A stretch of 9,498 bases of DNA from DASVWH01 sp036389715 (GCA_036389715.1 DASVWH010000227.1:1-9498), one strand, 5' to 3'; counted from the first letter of the stretch, positions 1-7,447 are shown. A program made the numbers and translations. Notes: generated by a model not told the origin, from the sequence alone.

Positions 1-1283
1 ATGGCGCTCGACGGCCTTAAGACGAATAATCCCTGTTCTATTCCGCCGACGATGACTATGCCGCTCTGGAAGAACGGGTAGTTGCTCCATGCGCCGTTGA
101 ATTCAGGGGCATCGTCTACCGGATAAATGTCGAAGAAGCCCAGCTCGCTCAGGCTGGCGGCGCCGATATTACTGGTGTCCAGAATACGCAGGCCGCTCCG
201 GTAATTGGACTGGTAAGCGCGGTTGCCGCGGATATAGAGGTTATGGTCAATCGCAGTGCTCTGGCCGCTGTAGAGGCCCGTCAGAGAGGGTGCATCGAGA
301 TCGGCGACATTCCAGATGTAGGTCGTGGAATTAACGCCGCGCTTTATTTCGTCAAGCTCGTCGTCGAGCAGGAAGTGTTTCTGGTCTTCGGTCAGCCATC
401 CCTGATGCGCATAGCCCACGCCCGCATACGTCGTGCGCGATAACTGCACCGGGGCGCTCTTATTTGTCACGTCAACGATGGTCAGCGTGTCCTCGTTAGC
501 ACTAAAGCAGACCTCGTGTCCCTGGTAGGCCGCGTCCGGCCCGTGATACGCGACACACTGTGTTTCATGCGTGTACCCATCTTGACCGATGCAGCCCGCA
601 AAGACCGGCGCGAGCGGATTACGGATGTCCACCATGTGCAGGCCGCCCGCACAAGTATCCCGGCTGCCTGCGGCGTAAGCGAACCCCGTCGCTTCATTTA
701 TCGCCAGCGTATGCGCGCGCCGGAAGCCATTGTAGTGGGCGTTTTCCGTGAAGGTGACGGGCGGCGCGGTCACGCCTCGCAGTCGCGTCAGGTCAAAGAC
801 CTGCATGCCGTGATTGTCGGCTTCGCTGACGATGAAAGCATGGTTGGCATAAACCTTGATGCCGCGCCAGACAGAATCCAGGCTGTGCGTCGGCAGAGTG
901 CCCAAATAAACGGGTTGCTCCGGGTTGCTCAGATCCACGAAAGACGTGCCGCCGGAGCGCCCGACGATGGCGTATTCCTTGCCCGTCAGCGGATCGGTCC
1001 AGCCCCAGAGGTCGTTGACAGTGCCCCCGCCGATGTCCTTCAACGGAAGAAAAGAGGCCAGGTCCACATTGTGACAGGGGAAGGTTCCGGCCATGCCTCC
1101 GACGCAGGGCGTCCTGCCCAGAGCGTTCAAGGGCTGCTCGTTCGGCTGCCCGTTCGGGCCGCCTCCGTGCGGATGCTCTTCGCCGTCATGCACTGCCTGT
1201 GTGCTGAACAGTAATCCGGCGGTGAGAAAGACGACGACGGCCAGGATGCCCGCGCGAAACCCTTTGGAAGCTGATAAAAACAT
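1..1283 (-). CDS. Choice-of-anchor B family protein (LVIVD repeats), C-terminus cut by window edge
   Basis: The frame stays open for 427 codons from an ATG at 1283 to the left edge, so the C-terminus is missing. Residues 1-30 look like a Sec signal peptide: K7 and R10, then a hydrophobic core, with cleavage probably after A30 (STQA). A His/Gly/Pro/Asn-rich linker (32-52) follows. The rest has the hallmarks I know from the choice-of-anchor B family: CVGGMAGTFPC (60-70), NDLWGWTDP (90-98), SFVDLSNPEQPVYLG (114-128), HGMQVFDLT (158-166), DGYTHETQC (235-243), AHQGWLTEDQ (292-301), DDELDE (307-312) and NYRSGLRILD (360-369). Such proteins are exported beta-propeller-like proteins of unknown biochemical role; members differ in their C-terminal surface anchor, which lies outside this window. 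Six cysteines (60, 70, 211, 231, 243, 259) could form disulfides. The ribosome site is weak (ACGAG about 9 bases upstream). The upstream kinase is on the same strand, but this gene has its own promoter. Confidence 0.9.
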   Translation of the reverse strand, partial: MFLSASKGFRAGILAVVVFLTAGLLFSTQAVHDGEEHPHGGGPNGQPNEQPLNALGRTPCVGGMAGTFPCHNVDLASFLPLKDIGGGTVNDLWGWTDPLTGKEYAIVGRSGGTSFVDLSNPEQPVYLGTLPTHSLDSVWRGIKVYANHAFIVSEADNHGMQVFDLTRLRGVTAPPVTFTENAHYNGFRRAHTLAINEATGFAYAAGSRDTCAGGLHMVDIRNPLAPVFAGCIGQDGYTHETQCVAYHGPDAAYQGHEVCFSANEDTLTIVDVTNKSAPVQLSRTTYAGVGYAHQGWLTEDQKHFLLDDELDEIKRGVNSTTYIWNVADLDAPSLTGLYSGQSTAIDHNLYIRGNRAYQSNYRSGLRILDTSNIGAASLSELGFFDIYPVDDAPEFNGAWSNYPFFQSGIVIVGGIEQGLFVLRPSSA

Positions 1284-1329
1284 GTGGAAAAACTCGTTTC
1301 AAGAAATGTCTAGCAGGACTTGCCCGTGA

Positions 1330-1359
1330 AGTGTAGAACCGGCCGGTATTGGATGTCAA
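1330..1359 (-). promoter_or_regulatory. Sigma70-type promoter of the choice-of-anchor B gene
   Basis: On the minus strand a perfect -35 TTGACA (1354-1359) is followed after 18 bases by TACACT (1330-1335, four of six matches to TATAAT). Transcription would start near 1323, giving a leader of about 40 bases before the ATG at 1283. A 10-bp perfect palindrome, ACCGGCCGGT (1338-1347), fills much of the spacer and could be an operator. The promoter call rests on motif match and position only. Confidence 0.6.
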
Positions 1360-1385
1360 AAAAAAAATTACCGGGCCGGGGAAAA
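1358..1385 (-). terminator. Possible weak terminator after the kinase gene
   Basis: Directly after the kinase stop codon the minus strand reads a GC-rich CCCCGGCCCGG segment, a TAA, and then a run of ten T (1358-1367). The T tract is typical of an intrinsic terminator. The GC-rich part, however, forms only a very short stem, because CCGG-C-CCGG leaves no room for a loop, so termination may be partial. The T run abuts and overlaps the -35 box of the next gene. Confidence 0.3.
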
Positions 1386-1386
1386 C

Positions 1387-3426
1387 TCATTGCTTGCTCG
1401 GGCGCGTATGCAGGCTGATGCGCATCCGTTGTTGCCACTTGCTGCGGGGCATCTCCTCGGTCTCGACCTGCTCCAGAGCCTCTCTGAGCTGCTCTCCGCC
1501 CATGTGCCGCAGTTTCATGTAGAGCAGCGTGACCATGATCGAAAGCAGCGGGACGACCAGAATGTTGAGCAGCGTGAGGAGATGGGTGTAAATCTTCGCA
1601 GCCAATGTATGCTCATTCTGCATACTGATATTGACAAAGTTACTGGCGATGATGGAAACGATGATCGGGATCATCAGCTGGAGGAAGACGACCATCACGA
1701 CCGTGCGCCTTGAGCGTCGCACCAGAGCGCGGGCGCGCTTGAGCGCCGCCTTCTTCTCCAGCCCTTCGAGCAGCACGATGGGCGCATAGAGCGTGTACCT
1801 GACCATCATCACGAAGCCCGGAATGATTAGCAGGATAAAGCCCAGAAGGGTTCTCAGCCCGACGCGAATGCTGGTGGAGAGAAAGGCCCGCCAACGCTTT
1901 TTGAGGACGGCGAAGGCCGGGCGAATCTCGACGGGCCGCAAGGGTGCGAGGATGAGCTGCATGACGACGAGCACGGTCATGCCCGCGATGACCGAGTTCG
2001 CCAGGAAGTTGATGACCACCGCGAGGAGGTTAAAGACGACCACCAGGATAACCCGTAAAACTTTCGGCAGCCAGTGATTGGCCTGCGCGAGATCGAGGAA
2101 GACGAGCAGAATCGTCATCAGGATGACGGGGATGTGGGCCAGCAAAGAGAGTCGCAAGAAAATGGGGAAATACTCGCTGTAGAGCGCAAACGAGCGGCGC
2201 AGGAGCGAGCCGACGCCCTCCCTGTTGGCGCGCAGGGCGCTGGCAAAAGCCGCCGCGCCGGGAGGACGCTCGGCGGGGTTTTTCGCCAGCGCGCTCTCGA
2301 CCAACCGCGCCACCTTCTTCGGCACTTTCGGGTTCTTCTCTCTGACGGGCGGCGGCGGGGCTTCCTGGTGCAGGCGCATGACAGTGCGCATGTCGCCCGC
2401 GAAAGGCGTCTCGCCCGCGAGCATTTGAAAGGTGATGACGCCGAGGCTGTAGATGTCCGAGCGCGCGTCGAGCTGCTCTCCGCGACATTGCTCGGGCGAC
2501 ATGTAGAGCGGAGTGCCGAGCAGCGAGCCTATCTGCGTCAGGCCGTCGCGCGAAGAGGCGACGGTCGCAGCCAGCTCGCCATGCGTCTGGCGGTCGAGCA
2601 TGCGGGTCTTGTCATCGCCCTTGCGAGGCGCGGCGGGCCGGAGCAGTTGAGTGGGCGCTTCGGCCCGGAGGGATTCAGGCCGGGGAATCTCCCGCGCCGT
2701 TCCCGGCTGATTCAAAATGCGCGTGGCCGCCTCATCTTTGACCGCGGGAGAATCAAGGAGAGTTGCGGCCTCGGCCGTTTCGGAAGCGGGCTGGATACTC
2801 TTTCTCAGAGACGGCCCCGAAGAGTCGGGATTCACCGGAGTTCTCTGCCCCTGACTCGCCCCTGTTTGTGTTTCGGGTGACGCCTGGAGACCGAGCAGGC
2901 CCTTCTCGGCCGCCAGCTTGGCAACGCCGAAATCCAGCACCTTGATAGTGTAACCGCCCCTCCTGTTCGGTTCGAGCCAGATGTTGTCAGGCTTCAAATC
3001 ACGATGCACGATGCCCTGCTGATGGGCTTCGTCCACGGCCGAGCAGACCTGCTCAAGGATGTCTATCACCCAGTCGAGCTGCAATCTCGATTCTTCGGCT
3101 AAAACGTCGGCCAGCGTGCAGCCATCCAGGTACTCCATCACCAGGTAGGCGACACGCTCGGGCCCACGCTGTGCGAAGCCGAAGTCCGTCACATCAACTA
3201 CATTCGGATGGCGCAAGCGACCGGCGGCCCTGGCCTCGCGCTTGAAACGCTCGATGAACTCATCGTTACGCATGAATTCGGGCGCGATGATCTTGAGCGC
3301 CACGGGCCGCTCCGTGCCGAGATGCGTGGCCAGATAAACTGCGCCCATCCCGCCCTGGCCGAGGAGTTTTTCGATGTGGTACTTCTCGTCCAGGACCTCG
3401 CCGATGTAGTGTTCCAATCCCTTCAT
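1387..3426 (-). CDS. Membrane-anchored serine/threonine protein kinase (PknB type) with YciC/GDPD-like membrane domain
   Basis: A 679-residue protein. The N-terminal Hanks-type kinase shows the glycine loop GQGGMG (23-28), catalytic K45 in VALK, E64 of helix C, HRDLKPDN (141-148, D143 catalytic), DFG (165-167) and SPE (310-312) after GTPLYM. It should phosphorylate Ser/Thr on proteins in the cytoplasm. Between DFG and SPE lie about 147 residues, over 100 more than usual; this Pro/Ser/Thr-rich insert carries T-x-x-L/D motifs at T222, T235, T259 and T274. After the kinase (to about 400) there is no PASTA or other sensor domain. Instead residues 405-640 are strongly hydrophobic with about five or six spans, and IIPGFVMMVRY (534-544) plus VLLEGLEKKAALKRAR (551-566) resemble the conserved core of YciC/GDPD membrane-domain proteins. 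A charged cytosolic tail follows. The start fits the kinase N-terminus, though the ribosome site (GAAG) is weak. Substrate and signal are unknown. Confidence 0.93.
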   Translation of the reverse strand: MKGLEHYIGEVLDEKYHIEKLLGQGGMGAVYLATHLGTERPVALKIIAPEFMRNDEFIERFKREARAAGRLRHPNVVDVTDFGFAQRGPERVAYLVMEYLDGCTLADVLAEESRLQLDWVIDILEQVCSAVDEAHQQGIVHRDLKPDNIWLEPNRRGGYTIKVLDFGVAKLAAEKGLLGLQASPETQTGASQGQRTPVNPDSSGPSLRKSIQPASETAEAATLLDSPAVKDEAATRILNQPGTAREIPRPESLRAEAPTQLLRPAAPRKGDDKTRMLDRQTHGELAATVASSRDGLTQIGSLLGTPLYMSPEQCRGEQLDARSDIYSLGVITFQMLAGETPFAGDMRTVMRLHQEAPPPPVREKNPKVPKKVARLVESALAKNPAERPPGAAAFASALRANREGVGSLLRRSFALYSEYFPIFLRLSLLAHIPVILMTILLVFLDLAQANHWLPKVLRVILVVVFNLLAVVINFLANSVIAGMTVLVVMQLILAPLRPVEIRPAFAVLKKRWRAFLSTSIRVGLRTLLGFILLIIPGFVMMVRYTLYAPIVLLEGLEKKAALKRARALVRRSRRTVVMVVFLQLMIPIIVSIIASNFVNISMQNEHTLAAKIYTHLLTLLNILVVPLLSIMVTLLYMKLRHMGGEQLREALEQVETEEMPRSKWQQRMRISLHTRPSKQ

Positions 3427-3605
3427 CAGCTTCGTATCGTAGTCAACGCGGGCTACTGTAGCAAGCCGAAAGCTCAGGACGGCGAGGAGAAACTAAAGCG
3501 CTGAGCCCTTTAAACCCGCACAAGTTTTAGAGTGAAAGTGTCAATGCGAGGCGAGGCCGAAATCTTCCGAAAGGTGAAATCCCGGACCCCTGGACTGCGC
3601 TCCGG

Positions 3606-3624
3606 TCTTCAGGTAGTCTGAAGA
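3606..3624. promoter_or_regulatory. 19-bp inverted repeat in the kinase/sirtuin divergent region
   Basis: TCTTCAG-GTAGT-CTGAAGA is a perfect 7-bp inverted repeat with a 5-base spacer, about 65 bases before the sirtuin start and 180 bases before the kinase start. It has no T tract after it, so it is not a terminator. Its size and place fit a dimeric repressor or activator site, or an RNA hairpin in the sirtuin leader. I could not assign a convincing -35/-10 pair to either gene in the 263-base divergent region, and I see nothing else in it. Confidence 0.3.
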
Positions 3625-3689
3625 ATCCCGGCCGGTGCTGTGAAGCAAATGGCAGTAATAATTCTCCTTCAACATCAAGAGTCACGACT

Positions 3690-4442
3690 ATGGAAGAGCA
3701 AGCCGAGACCATCGCTCAATGGATCATCGAGTGCGAGCACCTGGTCGCCTTCACGGGCGCAGGCATCAGCACGGAGTCAGGCATCCCGGACTTTCGCGGA
3801 CCCGACGGAGTCTGGACCAGGCGCGACGCAGGGCTGCCTGCTCCGCGCTGGCGAGTCTCGCCCGGAGAGGTCAGGCCCAACGCCTCGCACCTGGCGCTGG
3901 TCGAACTCCAGCGGCTCGGCAAACTCCGGTTCCTCATCACACAGAACACGGATAATCTACACCGTCTGTCCGGCATTGACCCGCACATCCTGGCTGAGCT
4001 GCACGGGAACGGGCAGTTGATGCGCTGCACGGGCTGCGACCGGCTGCACACCTTGCAGGAGGTGGGGTGGGACAGGAATCGCTGGGGGCCCGGCTACCGC
4101 ACACAGAGACCTGTCGAAGGACAGCCGGACTGCCCGGCCTGCGGCGACAGGCTCATCTCGTCGGTCGTCAACTTCGGTGACCCGCTGCCCGAAAAAGAGT
4201 TGATTCTGGCCGCACGGCACACGCGCCTCTGCGATCTGATGCTGGTGCTAGGCTCCTCTTTGGTGGTCAATCCGGCGGCCTCGCTCGTCGGGCTGGCGCT
4301 GAAGGAAGGCGCTCGCGTCGTGCTGGTCAACCAGGGCGAGACGCCCTACGACGAGGTGGTGACGCTCAGGGCCTGGGCGAGCATCGGCGAGTTGATCCCG
4401 CAGGCTGTTGAGCGTGTCAAGCAGGCTCTGCTGAATCGTTAG
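3690..4442 (+). CDS. Sir2-family NAD-dependent protein deacylase, SIRT6-like signature
   Basis: A 250-residue, single-domain sirtuin, which removes acyl groups from lysine using NAD and yields nicotinamide and O-acyl-ADP-ribose. Visible motifs are GAGIS (23-27), SGIPDFRGPDGVWT (30-43), TQNTDNLH (84-91), catalytic H105 in LHGNG, a zinc site of two CxxC pairs (C113/C116 and C148/C151), NFGDPLP (161-167), and LGSSLVVNPA (187-196). The GPxGVWT block and the collinear stretch to the TQN motif (ARP/VRP, then LALVELQRLGKLRFL) look like the SIRT6/7 type rather than E. coli CobB. The Tyr-x-x-Arg pair of class III desuccinylases is absent from the segment after W42, so deacetylation, long-chain deacylation or ADP-ribosylation is more likely; this is inference. 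The ATG at 3690 has a modest AAGAG (3677-3681) ahead of it. No signal peptide; cytosolic. The gene is divergent from the kinase and 172 bases from the next gene, so probably its own unit. Confidence 0.95.
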   Translation: MEEQAETIAQWIIECEHLVAFTGAGISTESGIPDFRGPDGVWTRRDAGLPAPRWRVSPGEVRPNASHLALVELQRLGKLRFLITQNTDNLHRLSGIDPHILAELHGNGQLMRCTGCDRLHTLQEVGWDRNRWGPGYRTQRPVEGQPDCPACGDRLISSVVNFGDPLPEKELILAARHTRLCDLMLVLGSSLVVNPAASLVGLALKEGARVVLVNQGETPYDEVVTLRAWASIGELIPQAVERVKQALLNR

Positions 4443-4601
4443 GAGGCTCTCTTAAATCTTTAGGAGATAGCCCCGGCGGCCTCTTTCATCCCATTAAAAA
4501 TCATCCGGGCCCACTTATTTTTACTCCGGCTTTCTGCTACAGTTTAAATCAAATCCACTGAAGACCTGACGGCCTTGCGCCGCAGCAGGCCAACGTTCGC
4601 G

Positions 4602-4609
4602 AGAGGAAG
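4602..4609 (+). promoter_or_regulatory. Ribosome binding site fixing the GTG start of the hybrid kinase
   Basis: AGAGGAAG ends about 5 bases before a GTG at 4615, with its AGAGG core about 8 bases away. The first PAS domain begins some 30 codons later, and this is the best-supported start. Confidence 0.6.
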
Positions 4610-4614
4610 CCCTG

Positions 4615-6660
4615 GTGCCTAATCAGAGTTCCCGCAGAGGGATGCAACAAGGTGACGCCCGCGCGGCCGCAGGCCAGGCCAGGCAGCAGCCAGCGTCGCC
4701 CGAAAGCGAAGAGCTGCTCCGCCTGATGATCGGCGGCGTGCAGGACTTCGCCATCTTCGCCAGCGATATGGACGGGCGCATCCTGAGCTGGAATCCGGGC
4801 GTCGGCCACCTGCTCGGCTACGAAGAGCCGGAGTGGGTCGGGCAGCACAGCTCGATTATCTTCACCCCGGAGGACAGGGCCGAGGGCGCTGATACCGGGG
4901 AGAGGGAGAAGGCCGCGCGCGACGGGCGTGCCCTGGACGAACGCTGGCACGTCCGCCGTGACGGCTCGCGCTTCTGGTCGAGCGGGCTGCTGATGGCCCT
5001 GCGCGACGGGCAGGGGAGGCTGCGCGGCTACTCGAAGATGCTGCGTGACGCGACCAGAAGCAAACAGGCGGAGGAGCGGCTTTCACAGTACGCGGCCATC
5101 ATCGAGAACGCTGCCGACGGGATTGTCGCGGTCACGCTGGACCAGGTCATCCGGCTCTGGAACGGGGCCGCGCAACGGATGTACGGCTATACGGCCGAAG
5201 AGGCCCTGGGCCACCATTTCTCGCTGATCCTTCCGCCGGAGCGGGCCGCAGAGATGACGCAGGCCATCGAACGGCTCAGGCGCGGCGAGAGCATCCAGCA
5301 CATGGAGACGGAGCGCGTCGGAAAAGGCGGCTCGCGCATCCCCGTCTCGGTCTCTATCTCACCCATCAGGGACGCGACCGGCGAAATCGTCGGGGTCTCG
5401 ACCAACGCACGCGACATGACGGAGCGCGTCGGGCTGCTGCGGCGCGAGCAGGAAGCGCGAGCACGCGCCGAGGAGGCTAACCGCCTGAAGGACGATTTCC
5501 TCGCCACGCTCTCGCACGAGCTGCGCACGCCGCTGACGGCCATCCTCGGCTGGGCGCGCCTCCTCAGCTCGGGCCAGCTCGACCAGGCGACCGTCACGCG
5601 CGCCATTGAGATTATCGAGCGCAACGCAGAGGCGCAAAAGCAGCTCATCGAAGACATCCTCGATGTCTCACGAATCATTACGGGGAAGCTCACGCTTAAC
5701 GTCGAGCCTCTTCCGCCCGTCGCCGTCATCGAGGCCGCGATTGATTCCGTGCGCCCGGCGGCTGAGGCCAAGCAGATAGAGTTGCAGGTTCTGGTTGACA
5801 GCCACGCGGGGCTGATCTCGGGAGATGCGGCACGCCTCCAGCAAGTCGTCTGGAATCTGCTGACCAACGCCGTCAAGTTCACGCCCGAAGGCGGGAGGGT
5901 CGAGGTGCGCGTCGAGGCCGAGGGCTCCTTCATCCAGATTAAGGTGACGGACACGGGCGAAGGGATTGACCCGGAGTTTCTGCCCTTCATCTTCGACCGC
6001 TTTCGCCAGGCCGACGCCACTGCCACTAGAAAGAGGGGCGGCCTCGGACTCGGGCTGGCAATAGTGCGTCACCTGGTGGAGCTGCACGGCGGCACGGTGA
6101 GCGCCGAGAGCAAGGGGGCCGGGCAGGGCACGACCTTTATCATCACTCTCCCAATCGCGAGTGCCCTGACACGGCCGGGCCAGCATGAGGAGGCACGCGC
6201 GGCGCGGGCAAAGCGGGGTCAGGCCGCCGATTGCCCGCCGCTCACAGACCTGCACATCCTCCTGGTGGATGATGAGCGCGATACGCTCGAACTGCTCCGT
6301 AGGGTGCTGGAAAACTGCGGCGCACGGGTAACGACGGCCTCCTCTGCGGCCGAGGCTTTACAGCGGATGAAGGAAGCCAAGCCGGAAGTGCTCATCTCCG
6401 ACATCGGGATGCCGGAGCAGGACGGCTACGCGTTGATACGCAAGGTGCGCGGCCTCCAGGACGACGAGGGAGGAAGCATCCCGGCCATCGCGCTGACGGC
6501 ATACGCGCGTGAGGTGGACCGGCGCAAGGCTATCCGCGCGGGCTTCCAGATGCACCTGACGAAGCCCGTGGAGCCGTCCGAATTAACGGAAGTGGTGGCC
6601 CGCCTGGCCGGGCGCGCCGGGAATCCGGCTTCGCGCAGCGATTCTTCTCCTGCACGATAG
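4615..6660 (+). CDS. Soluble hybrid sensor histidine kinase, PAS-PAS-HisKA-HATPase-REC
   Basis: A 681-residue protein starting at GTG. Order of domains: PAS 1 (about 36-145), PAS 2 (about 155-268), a short coiled segment (270-292), HisKA with SHELRTP (300-306, phosphorylated H301), HATPase with N box NLLTNAVKF (414-422), G1 box DTGEG (446-450) and GLGLGLAIV (476-484), then a linker and a C-terminal receiver. The receiver has the acidic pair D552/D553, phosphoacceptor D596, T628 and K650, so it looks fully competent. There is no membrane segment or HAMP domain, so it senses something inside the cell. It has no DNA-binding output and no HPt domain; phosphate must leave through an unlinked HPt or response regulator, or the receiver tunes the kinase. 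The PAS ligand cannot be read from sequence; I see no clear haem or flavin signature. The hemerythrin-like gene follows after 18 bases and is probably co-transcribed. Confidence 0.95.
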   Translation: MPNQSSRRGMQQGDARAAAGQARQQPASPESEELLRLMIGGVQDFAIFASDMDGRILSWNPGVGHLLGYEEPEWVGQHSSIIFTPEDRAEGADTGEREKAARDGRALDERWHVRRDGSRFWSSGLLMALRDGQGRLRGYSKMLRDATRSKQAEERLSQYAAIIENAADGIVAVTLDQVIRLWNGAAQRMYGYTAEEALGHHFSLILPPERAAEMTQAIERLRRGESIQHMETERVGKGGSRIPVSVSISPIRDATGEIVGVSTNARDMTERVGLLRREQEARARAEEANRLKDDFLATLSHELRTPLTAILGWARLLSSGQLDQATVTRAIEIIERNAEAQKQLIEDILDVSRIITGKLTLNVEPLPPVAVIEAAIDSVRPAAEAKQIELQVLVDSHAGLISGDAARLQQVVWNLLTNAVKFTPEGGRVEVRVEAEGSFIQIKVTDTGEGIDPEFLPFIFDRFRQADATATRKRGGLGLGLAIVRHLVELHGGTVSAESKGAGQGTTFIITLPIASALTRPGQHEEARAARAKRGQAADCPPLTDLHILLVDDERDTLELLRRVLENCGARVTTASSAAEALQRMKEAKPEVLISDIGMPEQDGYALIRKVRGLQDDEGGSIPAIALTAYAREVDRRKAIRAGFQMHLTKPVEPSELTEVVARLAGRAGNPASRSDSSPAR

Positions 6661-6678
6661 TCCTTAGACTCTGCATCT

Positions 6679-7239
6679 ATGAAACAGCCTTCAGCCGAGA
6701 ATCTACTGGAAGAGGATCATGCACAGGTGGGCGAACTCATCGCTCAACTTTGCGCCTCGCTCGACGCGCGTGATGTCGAGCGCTCCTTCGCACGGCTCGA
6801 CCTGGTGTGGGCGCGATTGGCCGTCCATATTCGGGCCGAACATCTGTGCCTGTTTCCGGCCATGCTCGAAGCGGCCGGGCAGGACTCCATTCGCCAGGCC
6901 GCCTCTCCGCGCCTCGACGAAGCGCAAAGCATCGTCAATGAGCTCAGGAGCGACCATGATTTTTTCATGGACGAGCTGGCGAGCGCCGTTAAAATGATGC
7001 GTGAGATAAAAGGCTCTGAAGATTCAGGCGTGACGGATGAGCGCCTGCGGGAAGTGCGCCGGATGGTCATCATGCTGAAGGAGCGCCTGGAAAAGCATAA
7101 CCGGCTGGAAGAAGAGCAGGTCTATCGCTGGCCCGCGGCGCTGTCAAACTCACAGGAGCGGGCGCAACTGGCCGAACGCGTGCAAGGAGAGTTAGAGAAC
7201 ATGCCGCCGCGTTTTACCGGACATTCGCAAGCGGGCTAA
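6679..7239 (+). CDS. Hemerythrin-like (HHE domain) protein
   Basis: A 186-residue, mostly helical, cytosolic protein. The pattern of metal ligands fits the HHE cation-binding family: H14, H50-x3-E54, H93, and H140-x3-E144. These are placed on four predicted helices, as in a di-iron four-helix bundle. Such domains bind O2, respond to NO or peroxide, or handle iron; which applies here cannot be told. The region 112-122 is a polar loop, and the C-terminal 20 residues look disordered. It starts 18 bases after the stop of the hybrid kinase on the same strand, so the two are likely one operon and may act together. No good ribosome site precedes the ATG at 6679, which suggests translational coupling or inefficient initiation. 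Confidence 0.88.
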   Translation: MKQPSAENLLEEDHAQVGELIAQLCASLDARDVERSFARLDLVWARLAVHIRAEHLCLFPAMLEAAGQDSIRQAASPRLDEAQSIVNELRSDHDFFMDELASAVKMMREIKGSEDSGVTDERLREVRRMVIMLKERLEKHNRLEEEQVYRWPAALSNSQERAQLAERVQGELENMPPRFTGHSQAG

Positions 7240-7357
7240 CGCCCGAATAGTCGAGATCGAAGATGCTAAAAATCGGGCCGGTTGTAGAGGGGCGACCAAC
7301 TCGGAGGTCTGCTTTCAAGTCGAAGAGATCACCGCTCCCGTTAACTGGCGGAGCGTG

Positions 7358-7444
7358 ATGTCATTCGGTCAAGCACACAAAATCACCAAACCAGACGAGA
7401 CCGAGCGCGAAATGCTTAGCATAATGTCAGCGCTACACTTGTAA
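7358..7444 (+). CDS. Possible 28-residue small ORF before the terminator
   Basis: ATG at 7358 opens a 28-codon frame with sequence MSFGQAHKITKPDETEREML followed by SIMSALHL, ending in TAA at 7442-7444, three bases before the terminator stem. A GGAG (7350-7353) lies 4 bases upstream of the ATG, closer than ideal. The frame stays open upstream into the hemerythrin gene but with no clear start codon there. Composition is more A-rich than the neighbours. I recognise no family. It may be a real small protein, a remnant of a longer gene, or chance. The rest of 7240-7357 shows nothing I can name. Confidence 0.2.
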   Translation: MSFGQAHKITKPDETEREMLSIMSALHL

Positions 7445-7447
7445 TAA

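Noticed and set aside
911..930. Short tandem repeat GGGTTGCTC on the plus strand
   Set aside because: Two 9-base copies inside coding sequence in different codon phase; consistent with chance.
516..1214. A 232-codon plus-strand open frame
   Set aside because: It lies antisense to the choice-of-anchor B gene, whose reading has clear family motifs throughout; the plus-strand product shows no domain.
2074..2880. A 268-codon plus-strand frame opposite the kinase
   Set aside because: It is the mirror of a GC-rich coding region; the product is Arg-rich with no recognisable motif, while the minus strand encodes a textbook kinase.
4445..4472. Possible hairpin after the sirtuin (GGCTCTC paired with GAGA-TA-GCC)
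   Set aside because: The stem is bulged and no T tract follows, so it is not a convincing terminator.
5187..6026. A 279-codon minus-strand frame inside the hybrid kinase
   Set aside because: It is the antisense shadow of the HisKA/HATPase region, with Ser/Arg-rich nonsense composition.
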